A stretch of 64,000 nucleotides of DNA, taken from NCBI RefSeq assembly GCF_029688845.1, contig NZ_JARUKW010000005.1, forward strand, positions 174,478 through 238,477, in the 5' to 3' direction. The notes beneath the pieces were generated by a model, which saw nothing but the letters and a program-made list of their open reading frames with translations, made no database searches and was not told where the DNA came from. Source of the DNA: Natronococcus sp. A-GB1 (lineage in GTDB: Archaea > Halobacteriota > Halobacteria > Halobacteriales > Natrialbaceae). Both the position numbers and the translations under genes were made by a program. This document shows positions 7,994-16,385 of the stretch, in pieces; position 1 is the stretch's first letter, and each line of letters starts with the position of its first letter.

Positions 7994-9010
7994 ATGACTA
8001 TGTCGCCGCCCCCTTCGACGTCGGTCGAACTCGAGACCGCCGTCGGCGTCGCGTCGGCGGGTAACGGGGCGGTCGGTTCGGCGCTCAGAAGCGCCCAGCC
8101 GATCGACGCGCTGGCCTGGATCGCCATCGTTGCCTTCGGACTCGCGTTGCTCGTCCGCTGGTCGGACGTCGCGGCCCCCGTCCGCCCGATCGCGGGGGTC
8201 GCCTGGCTCCTCTTTGGGACCTACTGGCTGACGATGGTGCCGTACTACTACTACGACGCCCAGAGCCCCCTCCAAACGATACTGGCGCTCCTCGCCTTAC
8301 CGCTGTGTGCCTACACCGGCTACCTGCTCTGGAACGGCCGGGAGTCGCTGTTCGTGCTAACCAAGGCGGTCGCGCTCATGGGACTGATCTACCTGCCCGC
8401 GGAGACGATCCCGATCGTCCGCCAGTGGCTGATCGAGACGACGGCGGTCCAGACCCACTACGGGATGGAGCTGCTTGGCCACAGCCCCGGTATCAACGAG
8501 GGCATGAACGGGTACGAAAGCCGGTTTAACTTCGACTCCGAGGAGACGGCAACCGGACGGACCACCTACATCGTCCTCGCCTGTACCGGGCTCGGGAGCA
8601 TGGCCATCTTCGGCGGGCTGATCGCCGCGGTGTCGGCCCCGCTGCGGCGAAAGCTGACCGCGTTCGCGCTCGCGATCGGCGTTATCTGGCTGCTGAACCT
8701 CGTCCGAAACGTCTTCATCGGTCTGGCGACCCCACACGGCTGGTTCCAGCAGGACCTCGTCGTCTCGCTGGTGACGACCTACATGGGCGCCGAGGAGGCC
8801 CGAGTCTCCTATCTCGTCGCGCACAACTACATCTCCCAGCTGCTCGCGGTCGTCGCCTTGATCGGCGTCACCTACCTGGTGGTCAAGATCCTCCCCGAGG
8901 TTCTCGAGCCCCTCGAGGAGGTGCTGTTCGTGCTCACCGGCACCGAGTACGATCTCGAGACGGCCCTCGGCGCGGACGTCCGGACCGACGGCGGCTCTCG
9001 CGACCCATGA
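7994..9010 (+). CDS. artA: archaeosortase A
   Basis: A 338-residue multi-pass membrane cysteine transpeptidase of the exosortase/archaeosortase superfamily. In haloarchaea it processes the C-terminal PGF signal of the S-layer glycoprotein and couples it to lipid. The catalytic core is visible: Cys197 in VLACTGLGSMAIFGG and Arg238 in LLNLVRNVFIG, 41 residues apart, the same spacing as the C173 and R214 reported for Haloferax ArtA. The third residue may be His277 in AHNY or Arg270. A second ATG at 8000 is an alternative start. The stop overlaps the next gene as ATGA. Confidence 0.93.
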   Translation: MTMSPPPSTSVELETAVGVASAGNGAVGSALRSAQPIDALAWIAIVAFGLALLVRWSDVAAPVRPIAGVAWLLFGTYWLTMVPYYYYDAQSPLQTILALLALPLCAYTGYLLWNGRESLFVLTKAVALMGLIYLPAETIPIVRQWLIETTAVQTHYGMELLGHSPGINEGMNGYESRFNFDSEETATGRTTYIVLACTGLGSMAIFGGLIAAVSAPLRRKLTAFALAIGVIWLLNLVRNVFIGLATPHGWFQQDLVVSLVTTYMGAEEARVSYLVAHNYISQLLAVVALIGVTYLVVKILPEVLEPLEEVLFVLTGTEYDLETALGADVRTDGGSRDP

Positions 9011-9726
9011 CTGACGCCGTCGACGTCCCCTTCGAACTGGACGATCGAGCGGTCTACTTTCCCCGCGCCGAGACGCTCGTCCTCGCGGACCTGCATCTCG
9101 GACGCGGCGCCGCCTCGAGGGTTCAGGCGCCGATCGGCGGCGAGGAAGACGTCGGCGGCAGGCTCGAGGAACTGCTCGTCACCCGAAATCCCGAAACGGT
9201 CGTGATCGCCGGCGATCTGCTGCACTCGTTTTCCTGGATCCCTCGCGGCGTCGAACGATCGATCACCCGGCTCGTCGACGGCGTCGAGGCCGCCGGTGCC
9301 TCGCTGGTCGTTACCCCCGGTAACCACGATACGATGCTCGAGTCGGTGCTCGACGGCGAGACGGCACCTGCGTACCAGCTGGCCGACGGGGAGACGGTCG
9401 TCTGTCACGGCCACGAGTCGCCCCCGGACGACGTTCGCGACGCAACGCGGTACGTCATCGGACACGAACATCCGGCGATCGAGATCGACGGGCGAAAACG
9501 GCCCTGCACGCTGTACGATCCCGGCGGCGACGACCGCGCGGCGACCCTGATCCTCCCGGCGTTTACCCGCCTCGCGGGCGGTCGAACCGTCAACCGACTC
9601 CGCTCGAGCAACCTACAGTCGCCCCTGATCGGCGATCTCGACGGATACTATCCGGGCGTCTACGACCGCTCGAGTGGGGATGTCCTGTGGTTCCCGCCGT
9701 TAGGAGAGTCGCGTCACCTCCTCTGA
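9007..9726 (+). CDS. metallophosphoesterase (COG1407-like)
   Basis: A 239-residue calcineurin-like phosphoesterase. All metal-binding motifs are present: DLHLG (28-32), GDLLH (69-73), GNHD (105-108) and GHEHP (152-156). The family is of the predicted ICC-like type found across archaea, with unproven substrate. It overlaps artA by four bases, so translation is likely coupled. Its relation to surface-protein processing, if any, is unknown. No membrane segment is present. Confidence 0.87.
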   Translation: MTDAVDVPFELDDRAVYFPRAETLVLADLHLGRGAASRVQAPIGGEEDVGGRLEELLVTRNPETVVIAGDLLHSFSWIPRGVERSITRLVDGVEAAGASLVVTPGNHDTMLESVLDGETAPAYQLADGETVVCHGHESPPDDVRDATRYVIGHEHPAIEIDGRKRPCTLYDPGGDDRAATLILPAFTRLAGGRTVNRLRSSNLQSPLIGDLDGYYPGVYDRSSGDVLWFPPLGESRHLL

Positions 9727-9800
9727 CCATAAGTATAAAATTAAAAGACTGTATCCACAGAAAGACATATGCCAGATCGCACATACGCTTCGGTAGCAAG

Positions 9801-10205
9801 ATGGCCGAACCCCTGGAACACCAGCCGGTTGCGGATCGCCTCGTCTGCCCGAACTGTCCGGCGGACTACCCGACGCCGTTCTCGAGGCGACGGATCAGCT
9901 GCCGGCGCTGCGGAACCGACTTCCTGGCGCCCGACGAGGCCCGCGACGGGAACGGCTGTCCGGGGGACGACGGCCGCGAAACGGGTCCCGAAGCGAGAGT
10001 CGAGGCGGACCGAGCGGTGGACGACGGGAGCGACAATCGGATCGCTCCCTACCTGCGGACGATCCGGACGAGTGCGCCCGCTATCGCACTCGGGTTCAAC
10101 GGCGTCGCGCTCGGGTTCTGGCTCGCCGGCGCCGCGTCCTTCGAAATCGCCGTGATGAGCGTACTGCTCGTTACGAACGGAGTCCTCTTTCAGGACCGAC
10201 TCTGA
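9801..10205 (+). CDS. zinc-ribbon protein with C-terminal membrane helices
   Basis: A 134-residue protein. I use the ATG at 9801 (MAEPLEHQPV); the longer frame upstream runs through the end of the phosphoesterase gene. Cysteines in CPNC (near 16-19) and CRRCG (near 34-38) form a zinc ribbon. A charged linker follows, then a hydrophobic C-terminus of about 45 residues with two likely helices. The layout suggests a small membrane-anchored protein with the zinc ribbon in the cytosol. I do not recognise a function. Confidence 0.6.
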   Translation: MAEPLEHQPVADRLVCPNCPADYPTPFSRRRISCRRCGTDFLAPDEARDGNGCPGDDGRETGPEARVEADRAVDDGSDNRIAPYLRTIRTSAPAIALGFNGVALGFWLAGAASFEIAVMSVLLVTNGVLFQDRL

Positions 10206-10278
10206 TCGGACGTTCGGCCATCGAGGTCCTGAAACGGTTTACTTCACCGCTCGAGTGCGAGCGGGAGTACGACGGTGT

Positions 10279-11577
10279 TCAACGACGCCCGCGGAGGTCG
10301 TCTACCGCCGCCTTCGCCGCGAGGCGACCGCTCTTCATCGCGCCCTGGATCGACGACCACTGGGTGTACTCACCCGCCAGGTAAACGGGACCGTCCGGAT
10401 CGCGGGGATCGGGCAGTCGATCGCGAAAGCCTGGCGGCTGCGCGAACTGCGCGAACTCGATCCGATCGGTTCGACGGGTCTCGAGCGCTTCGAATCGGCG
10501 ATCGGGGTACCACGCGTCGAGGGTTTCGCGGGTGAGCTCCTCGAGCTCCGCGTCGCTCTCCTCGCGCTCACCGAGGTAGGTCGCGCTGATCAGTTCGGCG
10601 TCGTCGGGGGCGTACTCGGGGGCGACCGCGCTGTGGGGAACGATCTGGTTCGGGCCCTCGTCGACCGTGTTGAGGAGGAGCTTTCCGCCGGCTTCGAGAT
10701 CCGTTCCCGCCGGTAGCTCGTAGTACTGGGTGACGCAGGCCCGGGCGTCGGTGGGGATCGATTCGACGCCCGTCAACTCCCGTGCCGCGGACGGATCGGT
10801 CGCGACCACGACGGCGTCGGCGTCGTACTCGCTGTCGGTCGCGGTTACCGTCGCGGACTCCCCGTTCGCGCCCTCGACCGAGACGTTAGTCACCTCGGTC
10901 TCGAGTCGGATGCTGGCGCCGGCGTCCCGCACGTGCTGGGCCAGCTGGGCCGGGATCGCGGCCATCCCTGTCGCAGGAACGGCCGCTCGGCTCGTCAGCA
11001 GTGTCCGGAACGTGTACTCGAAGACCCGACTCGAGGTCGACAGCGACCGATCGAGGGTGATCCCGCCGTAGAACGGTGCTGCGAAGTTGTGGATAAACCT
11101 GTCCGAGAATCCGCGATCGCGAAGGAATCCCTCGATAGTCGTGTCCGGTTCGGAGCGGTCGAAGATCGCTTCCGGATCGCGTCGGGCGAGTTCGACCGCC
11201 AGCCGCGCGACGCGGAGCTTGTCCCCCGTCGAGACGTCCGTGTTCGACAGCGTCTCGAGCAGCGCCTTCGAATCCCGGATCGGATCCGATAGCGTCGATC
11301 GGTGGCCGGGTCGAGCGAGACACGCTCCCGGTGCGAACCGGCGCAGATCGAGACGCTCGAGATCGAGCTCCCGCTGGACGGCGGGGTACGACGGGAACAG
11401 TACCTGAAATCCGCGGTCGAACCGGAATCCCCGGTGCTCCCGGGTCCAAACCCGTCCGCCGATGTTTTCCGACCGTTCGAGCAACGTTACGTCCAGTCCC
11501 GCACCGGCGAGATGCCGTGCAGCGACCAGTCCGGCGAGCCCGCCGCCGGCGACGACGGCTCGCGGCGTCTGAGTCAT
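10279..11577 (-). CDS. FAD-dependent oxidoreductase (amine oxidase/phytoene desaturase-like)
   Basis: A 432-residue protein with an N-terminal FAD site: AVVAGGGLAGLVAARHLAGA, then LLERSENIGGRVWT, and a substrate-side motif FDRGFQVLFPSYPAVQREL. The C-terminus has VYLAGEYTQWSSIQGAMKSG, the second FAD contact of this superfamily. Members with the FDRGFQVL segment are often annotated as NAD(P)/FAD-dependent oxidoreductases or protoporphyrinogen oxidase-like. A role in isoprenoid or carotenoid desaturation is possible but unproven; it is not next to crt genes. It has no signal peptide. Confidence 0.83.
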   Translation of the reverse strand: MTQTPRAVVAGGGLAGLVAARHLAGAGLDVTLLERSENIGGRVWTREHRGFRFDRGFQVLFPSYPAVQRELDLERLDLRRFAPGACLARPGHRSTLSDPIRDSKALLETLSNTDVSTGDKLRVARLAVELARRDPEAIFDRSEPDTTIEGFLRDRGFSDRFIHNFAAPFYGGITLDRSLSTSSRVFEYTFRTLLTSRAAVPATGMAAIPAQLAQHVRDAGASIRLETEVTNVSVEGANGESATVTATDSEYDADAVVVATDPSAARELTGVESIPTDARACVTQYYELPAGTDLEAGGKLLLNTVDEGPNQIVPHSAVAPEYAPDDAELISATYLGEREESDAELEELTRETLDAWYPDRRFEALETRRTDRIEFAQFAQPPGFRDRLPDPRDPDGPVYLAGEYTQWSSIQGAMKSGRLAAKAAVDDLRGRR

Positions 11578-11644
11578 ATCCGGTCGTTGGAAACCGAGAC
11601 GGAAAGTCGTACCCGTCGCGGTCGCCAGGCGAACTCCGAACCCG

Positions 11645-11782
11645 TCAGTGGTCCGTCAGCAGCCGGAAGGCGACTCCAACCAGAATCACCGGAATGCCGA
11701 TCGCGGCGGTGATAAACGGCGGAACCGGGACCAAAAGCAGTGCAACACCAAGCAGGGCGACGATCGTCGACACTCTGACCAT
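11645..11782 (-). CDS. small hydrophobic membrane protein
   Basis: A 45-residue frame starting at the ATG at 11782: MVRVSTIVALLGVALLLVPV and then a second hydrophobic segment ending FRLLTDH. Two membrane helices are separated by a Pro-Pro turn. It lies 67 bp upstream of the FAD oxidoreductase on the same strand, and its hydrophobic pattern is unlike noncoding DNA here. Other frames in this stretch give no sensible protein. Confidence 0.5.
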   Translation of the reverse strand: MVRVSTIVALLGVALLLVPVPPFITAAIGIPVILVGVAFRLLTDH

Positions 11783-11871
11783 ACCGTTCGGTGAGCCTCG
11801 TGGCGGGTATCGCTGTGGCAGGCATCTCCAGCGCGCGCCAATTCGATCGGCGACCGACGGAGGCCCACTCC

Positions 11872-11955
11872 TATAGTAACAACTGAAACGGTTTGCACAC
11901 CGATCGCACAGCCGTCGTGCGATCGGGTGCGCACTGACGTTCAGTGGCTACTATA
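11872..11955. repeat. 84-bp nested inverted-repeat element
   Basis: The outer ends TATAGTAACAACTGAA and TTCAGTGGCTACTATA are inverted repeats that match at 14 of 16 positions. Inside is a perfect 9-bp stem, CGATCGCAC and GTGCGATCG, around a 7-nt loop, with a further imperfect GCAC/GTGC arm. The whole unit lies in a 198-bp gap and ends 25 bp before the lactonase-like gene. The form resembles a MITE or a dispersed haloarchaeal intergenic repeat; I see no second copy in this window. Confidence 0.6.
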
Positions 11956-11980
11956 ACTTCCGACCGACCGTAGGGACGGC

Positions 11981-12772
11981 ATGGTCGATGCGACACTTAC
12001 GCCGATCGAGCGCGGTACGATCACGACCGACTACAACCACATCCTCGAGGGCCACACGGTGGGGACGGCCGACGACCCGAACCCCGAGACGACGATGGGC
12101 GACGGCCCCGTCTACAACGTCGTGATCGACCACCCCGAGGCGACGATTCTCTGGGACACCGGCTCCCACCCTGAAGCCGATTCGGGCCACTGGCCCGCGG
12201 CGCTGTACGCGGCCTTCGAACACACCGGACTCCGGCCCCTCGAGGACGACCTCGGGACGGCCGGCTACGCGCTCGAGGATATCGACTGCGTGATCCAGAG
12301 CCATCCCCACCTCGACCACGCGGGCGGGCTGTACGCCTTCGAGGGGACCGATATCCCGATCATCGTCCACGAGCGGGAGCTGAAACACGCCTACTACAGC
12401 GCCAAGACCGACGAGGGCGACGAGGCCTACCTCGCGGGCGACTTCGACCGGGAGCTGAACTGGGAGGTCGTTCACGGCGACCGCGAGCGGTGGTTTCGCG
12501 ACCTCGAGCTCGTCCGCCTGCCGGGTCACACGCCCGGCCTGCTCGGTGTTCGGCTCGAACTCGAGGACGCGGGCACCGTCCTGATCGCGGGCGACCAGGC
12601 CTACGTCCGGGAGAACTACGAGGACGGACACCCGATGGGTGGGGGCCTACTGTGGTGCAAGCGCTCCTGGCTCGAGAGCCACCGGCTGCTCGAGGAGGAA
12701 CAACGGCGCCACGACGCGACGATTATCTGCGGGCACGACGAGCGTGACCTCGAGACGTTGCAGGAGCTGTAG
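11981..12772 (+). CDS. MBL-fold hydrolase, N-acyl homoserine lactonase-like
   Basis: A 263-residue metallo-beta-lactamase-fold protein. The metal motif is [10 protein letters not shown] (HxHxDH), with a later His in RLPGHTPGL and Asp in [13 protein letters not shown], as in the AHL-lactonase branch of the fold. An early WDTGSHPEA segment is also typical. It has no signal peptide. True lactonase activity is not certain: many archaeal proteins carry this name by similarity alone. The ATG is 25 bp after the inverted-repeat element, so the element may sit in the promoter region. Confidence 0.82.
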   Translation: MVDATLTPIERGTITTDYNHILEGHTVGTADDPNPETTMGDGPVYNVVIDHPEATILWDTGSHPEADSGHWPAALYAAFEHTGLRPLEDDLGTAGYALEDIDCVIQSHPHLDHAGGLYAFEGTDIPIIVHERELKHAYYSAKTDEGDEAYLAGDFDRELNWEVVHGDRERWFRDLELVRLPGHTPGLLGVRLELEDAGTVLIAGDQAYVRENYEDGHPMGGGLLWCKRSWLESHRLLEEEQRRHDATIICGHDERDLETLQEL

Positions 12773-12911
12773 CGGTCGGTCGGTGCGGCGGGCCGGACGT
12801 CGGCCTCGCATCCCGTCCGAACGAGTTGCGCGCGAGGAGTCCGAATCACCGACGGAGACGACGAACGTGCGCCGAGCCGATTCTTATGAGGGCTGCCGGG
12901 GTAGTGGTCGC

Positions 12912-13616
12912 ATGGCTGAGGAGAAGACAGCGATAGTGACGGCGGCTGGAAGCGGAATCGGAGAGGCGTGTGCCCGACGACTGACCGACGAGGGATACAC
13001 GCCGGTGTTGCTGTCGCCGTCGGGTAGCGCCGTCGAGGTCGCAAACGGCCTCGGCGGGGACGGGTTCGAGGGATCGGTGACCGACCACGACGATCTGGCC
13101 GCTCTCGTCGAAACGACCCACGAACGCTACGGGCGCATCGACGCGGTGGTGAACAACACGGGACACCCGCCCTCGGGCGATCTCCTCGAGCTCACCGACG
13201 AGGAGTGGTACGAGGGGATGGACCTCGCTCTGTTGAACGTCGTGCGTATGGCTCGACTCGTCACACCCATCATGGAGGAACAGGACCACGGGTCGATCGT
13301 GAACGTCTCCACGTTCTCGGCGTTCGAGCCGTCGCTCGAGTTCCCCGTCTCGTCGGTGGTTCGAGCCGGACTCGGGAGTTTCACCAAGCTCTACGCCGAC
13401 CGGTACGCGGCGGCGGGGATCCGAATGAACACGGTCCAGCCCGGCTTCGTCGATAGCTACGACGTCGACGAGGAGACTCGGGACCGAATCCCGATGGGGC
13501 GACCGGCGCAAACCGCGGAGATCGCGGACACTGTCGCGTACCTGCTCTCGCCCGCCTCGAGCTACGTCACTGGCCAGAACATCCGCGTCGACGGGGGATT
13601 AACGTCGTCCGTCTGA
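12912..13616 (+). CDS. SDR family protein lacking the usual YxxxK
   Basis: A 234-residue Rossmann-fold protein of the short-chain dehydrogenase family. The cofactor motif is TAAGSGIG (10-17), and [10 protein letters not shown] matches the NNAG position. The usual active-site serine is seen in IVNVSTFSA. Where YxxxK is expected the sequence reads [13 protein letters not shown], so Tyr is replaced by Ser and Lys by Arg. The C-terminus ([20 protein letters not shown], then [10 protein letters not shown]) is typical. I start at the ATG at 12912; a longer frame overlaps the lactonase gene. Catalysis may differ from standard SDR enzymes. Confidence 0.83.
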   Translation: MAEEKTAIVTAAGSGIGEACARRLTDEGYTPVLLSPSGSAVEVANGLGGDGFEGSVTDHDDLAALVETTHERYGRIDAVVNNTGHPPSGDLLELTDEEWYEGMDLALLNVVRMARLVTPIMEEQDHGSIVNVSTFSAFEPSLEFPVSSVVRAGLGSFTKLYADRYAAAGIRMNTVQPGFVDSYDVDEETRDRIPMGRPAQTAEIADTVAYLLSPASSYVTGQNIRVDGGLTSSV

Positions 13617-13656
13617 GCGCCCCGGTTTCGGTTACGGTGTCCGTTCTCGTCGAACG

Positions 13657-15168
13657 CTACCCTCCACTACGAGCCTGCTCGACCGCGTAGCCGGCGTTGA
13701 GTACCGTCGCGTCGTCGAACCGCGCGCCGACGAGCATCAGTCCGATCGGGAGCCCGTCGACCTCGCCCGCGGGGACGCTGATGCCGGGATGGCCGCTGCG
13801 GTTGAACGGCGAGGTGTTGGCGGGGACGTCGGTCTCGAGGAGCCGATCGAACGCGTCCCGGTCGGGGTCGTGTTCGGGTGCGGTCACGTCCGTCGTCGGC
13901 ATCGCGAGGACGTCGTACTCCTCGAGGGCCGCGTCGTACTGTTCGGCCAGCTCGAGCATCAGGTTCATTCCGGCCGCGTAGTACCGGGAGTGGTACCGAC
14001 TGAGTGTGTACAGCCCCTGGAGCAGCTTGAGCTTGAGGTTCGGGGGGAAATCATAGCCCTGTGCGCGCTGGAACTTGCCGAAGGCCTCGACCCAGGAGGT
14101 GCTGTACCAGGCCTTCCAGCCGTGGCCGACGCCCTGGCCCATCATCGCGGCGACCAGCCCCTCGTTCGTACAGATCTCGTGGATCGTGTCGGCGTCGGCG
14201 TGCAGCGGGATCGAGACCTCCTCGACGGTCGCGCCACGCTTCTCGAGCAGGTCGATCGCCTCTCGAACCTGCTCGTCGACCCCCGGGTCGCCGTTGGGTT
14301 TGTCGAACCCCTCCTCGAGGACGCCGACCGAGAGCTCCGAGACGTCGCCATCCAGGGCGTCCTGGTAGCGTTCGGTCGGGACGTCCGTCGGCCGCCGGAG
14401 GTGAGCCGCGTTGCTGCCGGCGATTTCGGTGAGCATTTCCGCGGCCGTCTCGACGTCGGGGGTCATTGGGCCGGGGTGGTCGATCGTGTGCTCGAGGCCG
14501 ACACAGCCGGTGTAGGGAACCAGTCCGTAGGTGGGTTTGTGGCCGACGATGCCACACAGCGAGGCGGGGATCCGAATGCTCCCGCCCTGGTCGCTCCCGA
14601 TCGCGGCGTCGACCTCGTCCTCGACGACCGCGACCGCGCTCCCCCCGCTCGAGCCGCCCGCGAGGTAGTCGTCGTCGCGGGGGTTCGTGATCGGGCCGAA
14701 CGCGGTGTGGCCGACCCGCGTGACGGCCATGTCGTCCATGTTCGTCTTCCCGACGATATCGGCCCCGGCCTCGAGCAGCCGGCTGACCACCGTCGCGTCG
14801 GCGTTCGGAACGTAGCCCTCGACGACGTTCGAGCCGCAGGTCATCTCGACGCCGGCGACCGCGACGTTGTCCTTGATCGCGACCTCCCAGTCCGACAGCG
14901 GCCCGTCCTCGTCGCCCTCGACCTCACATTTGGTGACCCAGGCGTTGTGCGGATCCTCGTCGTCGTCGAGTCGGGTTCCCGGACTCCGGGGCCGGGTTCG
15001 CGTGATCGGCCCGCGAGGCTCGGGATCGTACGACTGGATCGTCTCGTACTCCTCGAGATTGTCGGTGAGCTGCTCGTGGTAGAACTCGACTTCCCCCGGC
15101 GTGAGGTCGAGGAACAGCTCCTCGCCCAGCTCCCGGACGTCGTCCTCGGACGGCGGACGGATTGGCAT
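13657..15168 (-). CDS. amidase (amidase signature family)
   Basis: A 503-residue enzyme of the amidase signature family with the Ser-cisSer-Lys triad: Lys99 in AIKDNVAVAG, cis-Ser173 in GGSSGGSAV, and the nucleophile Ser197 in SDQGGSIRIPA. The spacing of 24 between the serines matches the family. An N-terminal extension (about 1-60) and the EHTIDHPGPMT segment resemble general aliphatic or aryl amidases, not GatA. gatB lies 1.2 kb upstream on the same strand, but no gatC is nearby and this is not a tRNA amidotransferase subunit in my view. The substrate is unknown. Confidence 0.87.
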   Translation of the reverse strand: MPIRPPSEDDVRELGEELFLDLTPGEVEFYHEQLTDNLEEYETIQSYDPEPRGPITRTRPRSPGTRLDDDEDPHNAWVTKCEVEGDEDGPLSDWEVAIKDNVAVAGVEMTCGSNVVEGYVPNADATVVSRLLEAGADIVGKTNMDDMAVTRVGHTAFGPITNPRDDDYLAGGSSGGSAVAVVEDEVDAAIGSDQGGSIRIPASLCGIVGHKPTYGLVPYTGCVGLEHTIDHPGPMTPDVETAAEMLTEIAGSNAAHLRRPTDVPTERYQDALDGDVSELSVGVLEEGFDKPNGDPGVDEQVREAIDLLEKRGATVEEVSIPLHADADTIHEICTNEGLVAAMMGQGVGHGWKAWYSTSWVEAFGKFQRAQGYDFPPNLKLKLLQGLYTLSRYHSRYYAAGMNLMLELAEQYDAALEEYDVLAMPTTDVTAPEHDPDRDAFDRLLETDVPANTSPFNRSGHPGISVPAGEVDGLPIGLMLVGARFDDATVLNAGYAVEQARSGG

Positions 15169-15279
15169 ACGCTTTCATCACTGTTCGGACAAAAATGAGT
15201 TCAGCATGACCCTGCGCAGTCGATTCGTACGCGGGAGTCGACCGTGGTCGTCCGCCGATCCGGCGGTTCGGGGACGAAG

Positions 15280-16290
15280 CTAGACGAGCGCCTCGAGATC
15301 GGTCGGCCGCTCGAGCAGCCGGTACTCGCCGTCGTCGTACGCGACGACGTCCTCGTGACGGAGGTGATCGAGGTGGGCGTAGGCCTCGCCGGGGCCGTGG
15401 ACGATGTGGATCCCCTCGAGCTCGCCAAAGAGGTGAGCGCTGACCGTCCAGGCGTCGGCCGGGCCGTGCTCCTCGAGGACGTCGATGACGTTTCCGGTCC
15501 GCTCGCGGTGGTGGTCGAGGATCGTCTGCGCGCGCTCGGAGGGCTCCTCGATGGGATCGCGGTGTCCCGGCCAGACCCGGTCGTACTCCCGATCGATAAA
15601 CGACCGCAGCGTCTCGGCGTACTTTTCGAGGGGGCGCTCGACCCTGACGTCCGCGCCGCCGACGTTGGGGGTGTAGACTGGGAGGACGGCGTCGCCGACG
15701 AACGCCTCCCCGCCGGTTCGCGATCCGCCGTCGGCCGCGCCGCCGCGGTCCGTCTCCGCGGCGTCGCCGATCTCGAAACAACAGAGCCCCGCGGCGTGGC
15801 CGGGCGCGTGGACCGTCTCGAGGGTCGTCCCGCCGACCTCGAGGACGGTTCCGTCCTCGATGGGTGTCGGCTCCGCGGGCAGCCCCTCGATGTGGACAGA
15901 GCCGTCAAGAAACGCGAGCAGCTCTTCGCGGGCGTCCTCGGGAAGCCCCCACTCCTCGAGCAGTTCTTCGCGGCGGTCCTCGAGGGCGGCGACGGCCGCC
16001 TCGTCCTGTTCGACGAGGGGGGCGTCGGCCTCGTGGACGTACACCGTCGCATCGCTCTCGCGTTGAATCTCGCCGGCCAGTCCCGCGTGATCGACGTGGA
16101 AGTGCGTGAGCACGATGTCGTCGACGTCGGCGAACTCGTAGCCCCGTTCGGCCAGTCCGTCCCGGAGGTCGGCCCGGATGTCGTCGGTCGAGACGCCGGT
16201 GTCGACCAGCGCGAGCTCGTCCCCGTCGGCGAGGACGTAGGCGTTGTTCCGTCCCTCGAACTCCTCGTTGCCCAGCGTGATCCTGTCCAT
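15280..16290 (-). CDS. MBL-fold metallo-hydrolase with C-terminal winged-helix-like domain
   Basis: A 336-residue protein; start at the ATG at 16290 (MDRITLGNEEFEGRNNAY), as a longer frame adds an untranslated-looking stretch. The metal motif is LTHFHVDHAGLAG (HxHxDH), followed by HAPGHAAGLCCFE, GDAVLPVYTPN and WPGHRDPIEEP. The C-terminal 75 residues (RTGNVIDVLEEHGPADAWTV, then HLDHLRHEDVVAYDDGEY) look like the winged helix of the LACTB2/RNase Z-like group. An Ala/Gly-rich insertion lies in the middle. Substrates of this group include thioesters and RNA; none can be chosen here. Confidence 0.84.
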   Translation of the reverse strand: MDRITLGNEEFEGRNNAYVLADGDELALVDTGVSTDDIRADLRDGLAERGYEFADVDDIVLTHFHVDHAGLAGEIQRESDATVYVHEADAPLVEQDEAAVAALEDRREELLEEWGLPEDAREELLAFLDGSVHIEGLPAEPTPIEDGTVLEVGGTTLETVHAPGHAAGLCCFEIGDAAETDRGGAADGGSRTGGEAFVGDAVLPVYTPNVGGADVRVERPLEKYAETLRSFIDREYDRVWPGHRDPIEEPSERAQTILDHHRERTGNVIDVLEEHGPADAWTVSAHLFGELEGIHIVHGPGEAYAHLDHLRHEDVVAYDDGEYRLLERPTDLEALV

Positions 16291-16385
16291 ATCGAGTAGG
16301 AAACGGCTACCCGCTATTAGTTTGCGCGATAACAAAACGTCCGTCGGCGCGGTCGGATCCGACCTCCGGGATAGATGGAAGGGGG

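Noticed and set aside
13657..15168. Amidase as GatA partner of gatB
   Set aside because: Its N-terminal extension and EHTIDHPGPMT segment fit general amidases; gatC is absent and another gene separates it from gatB.
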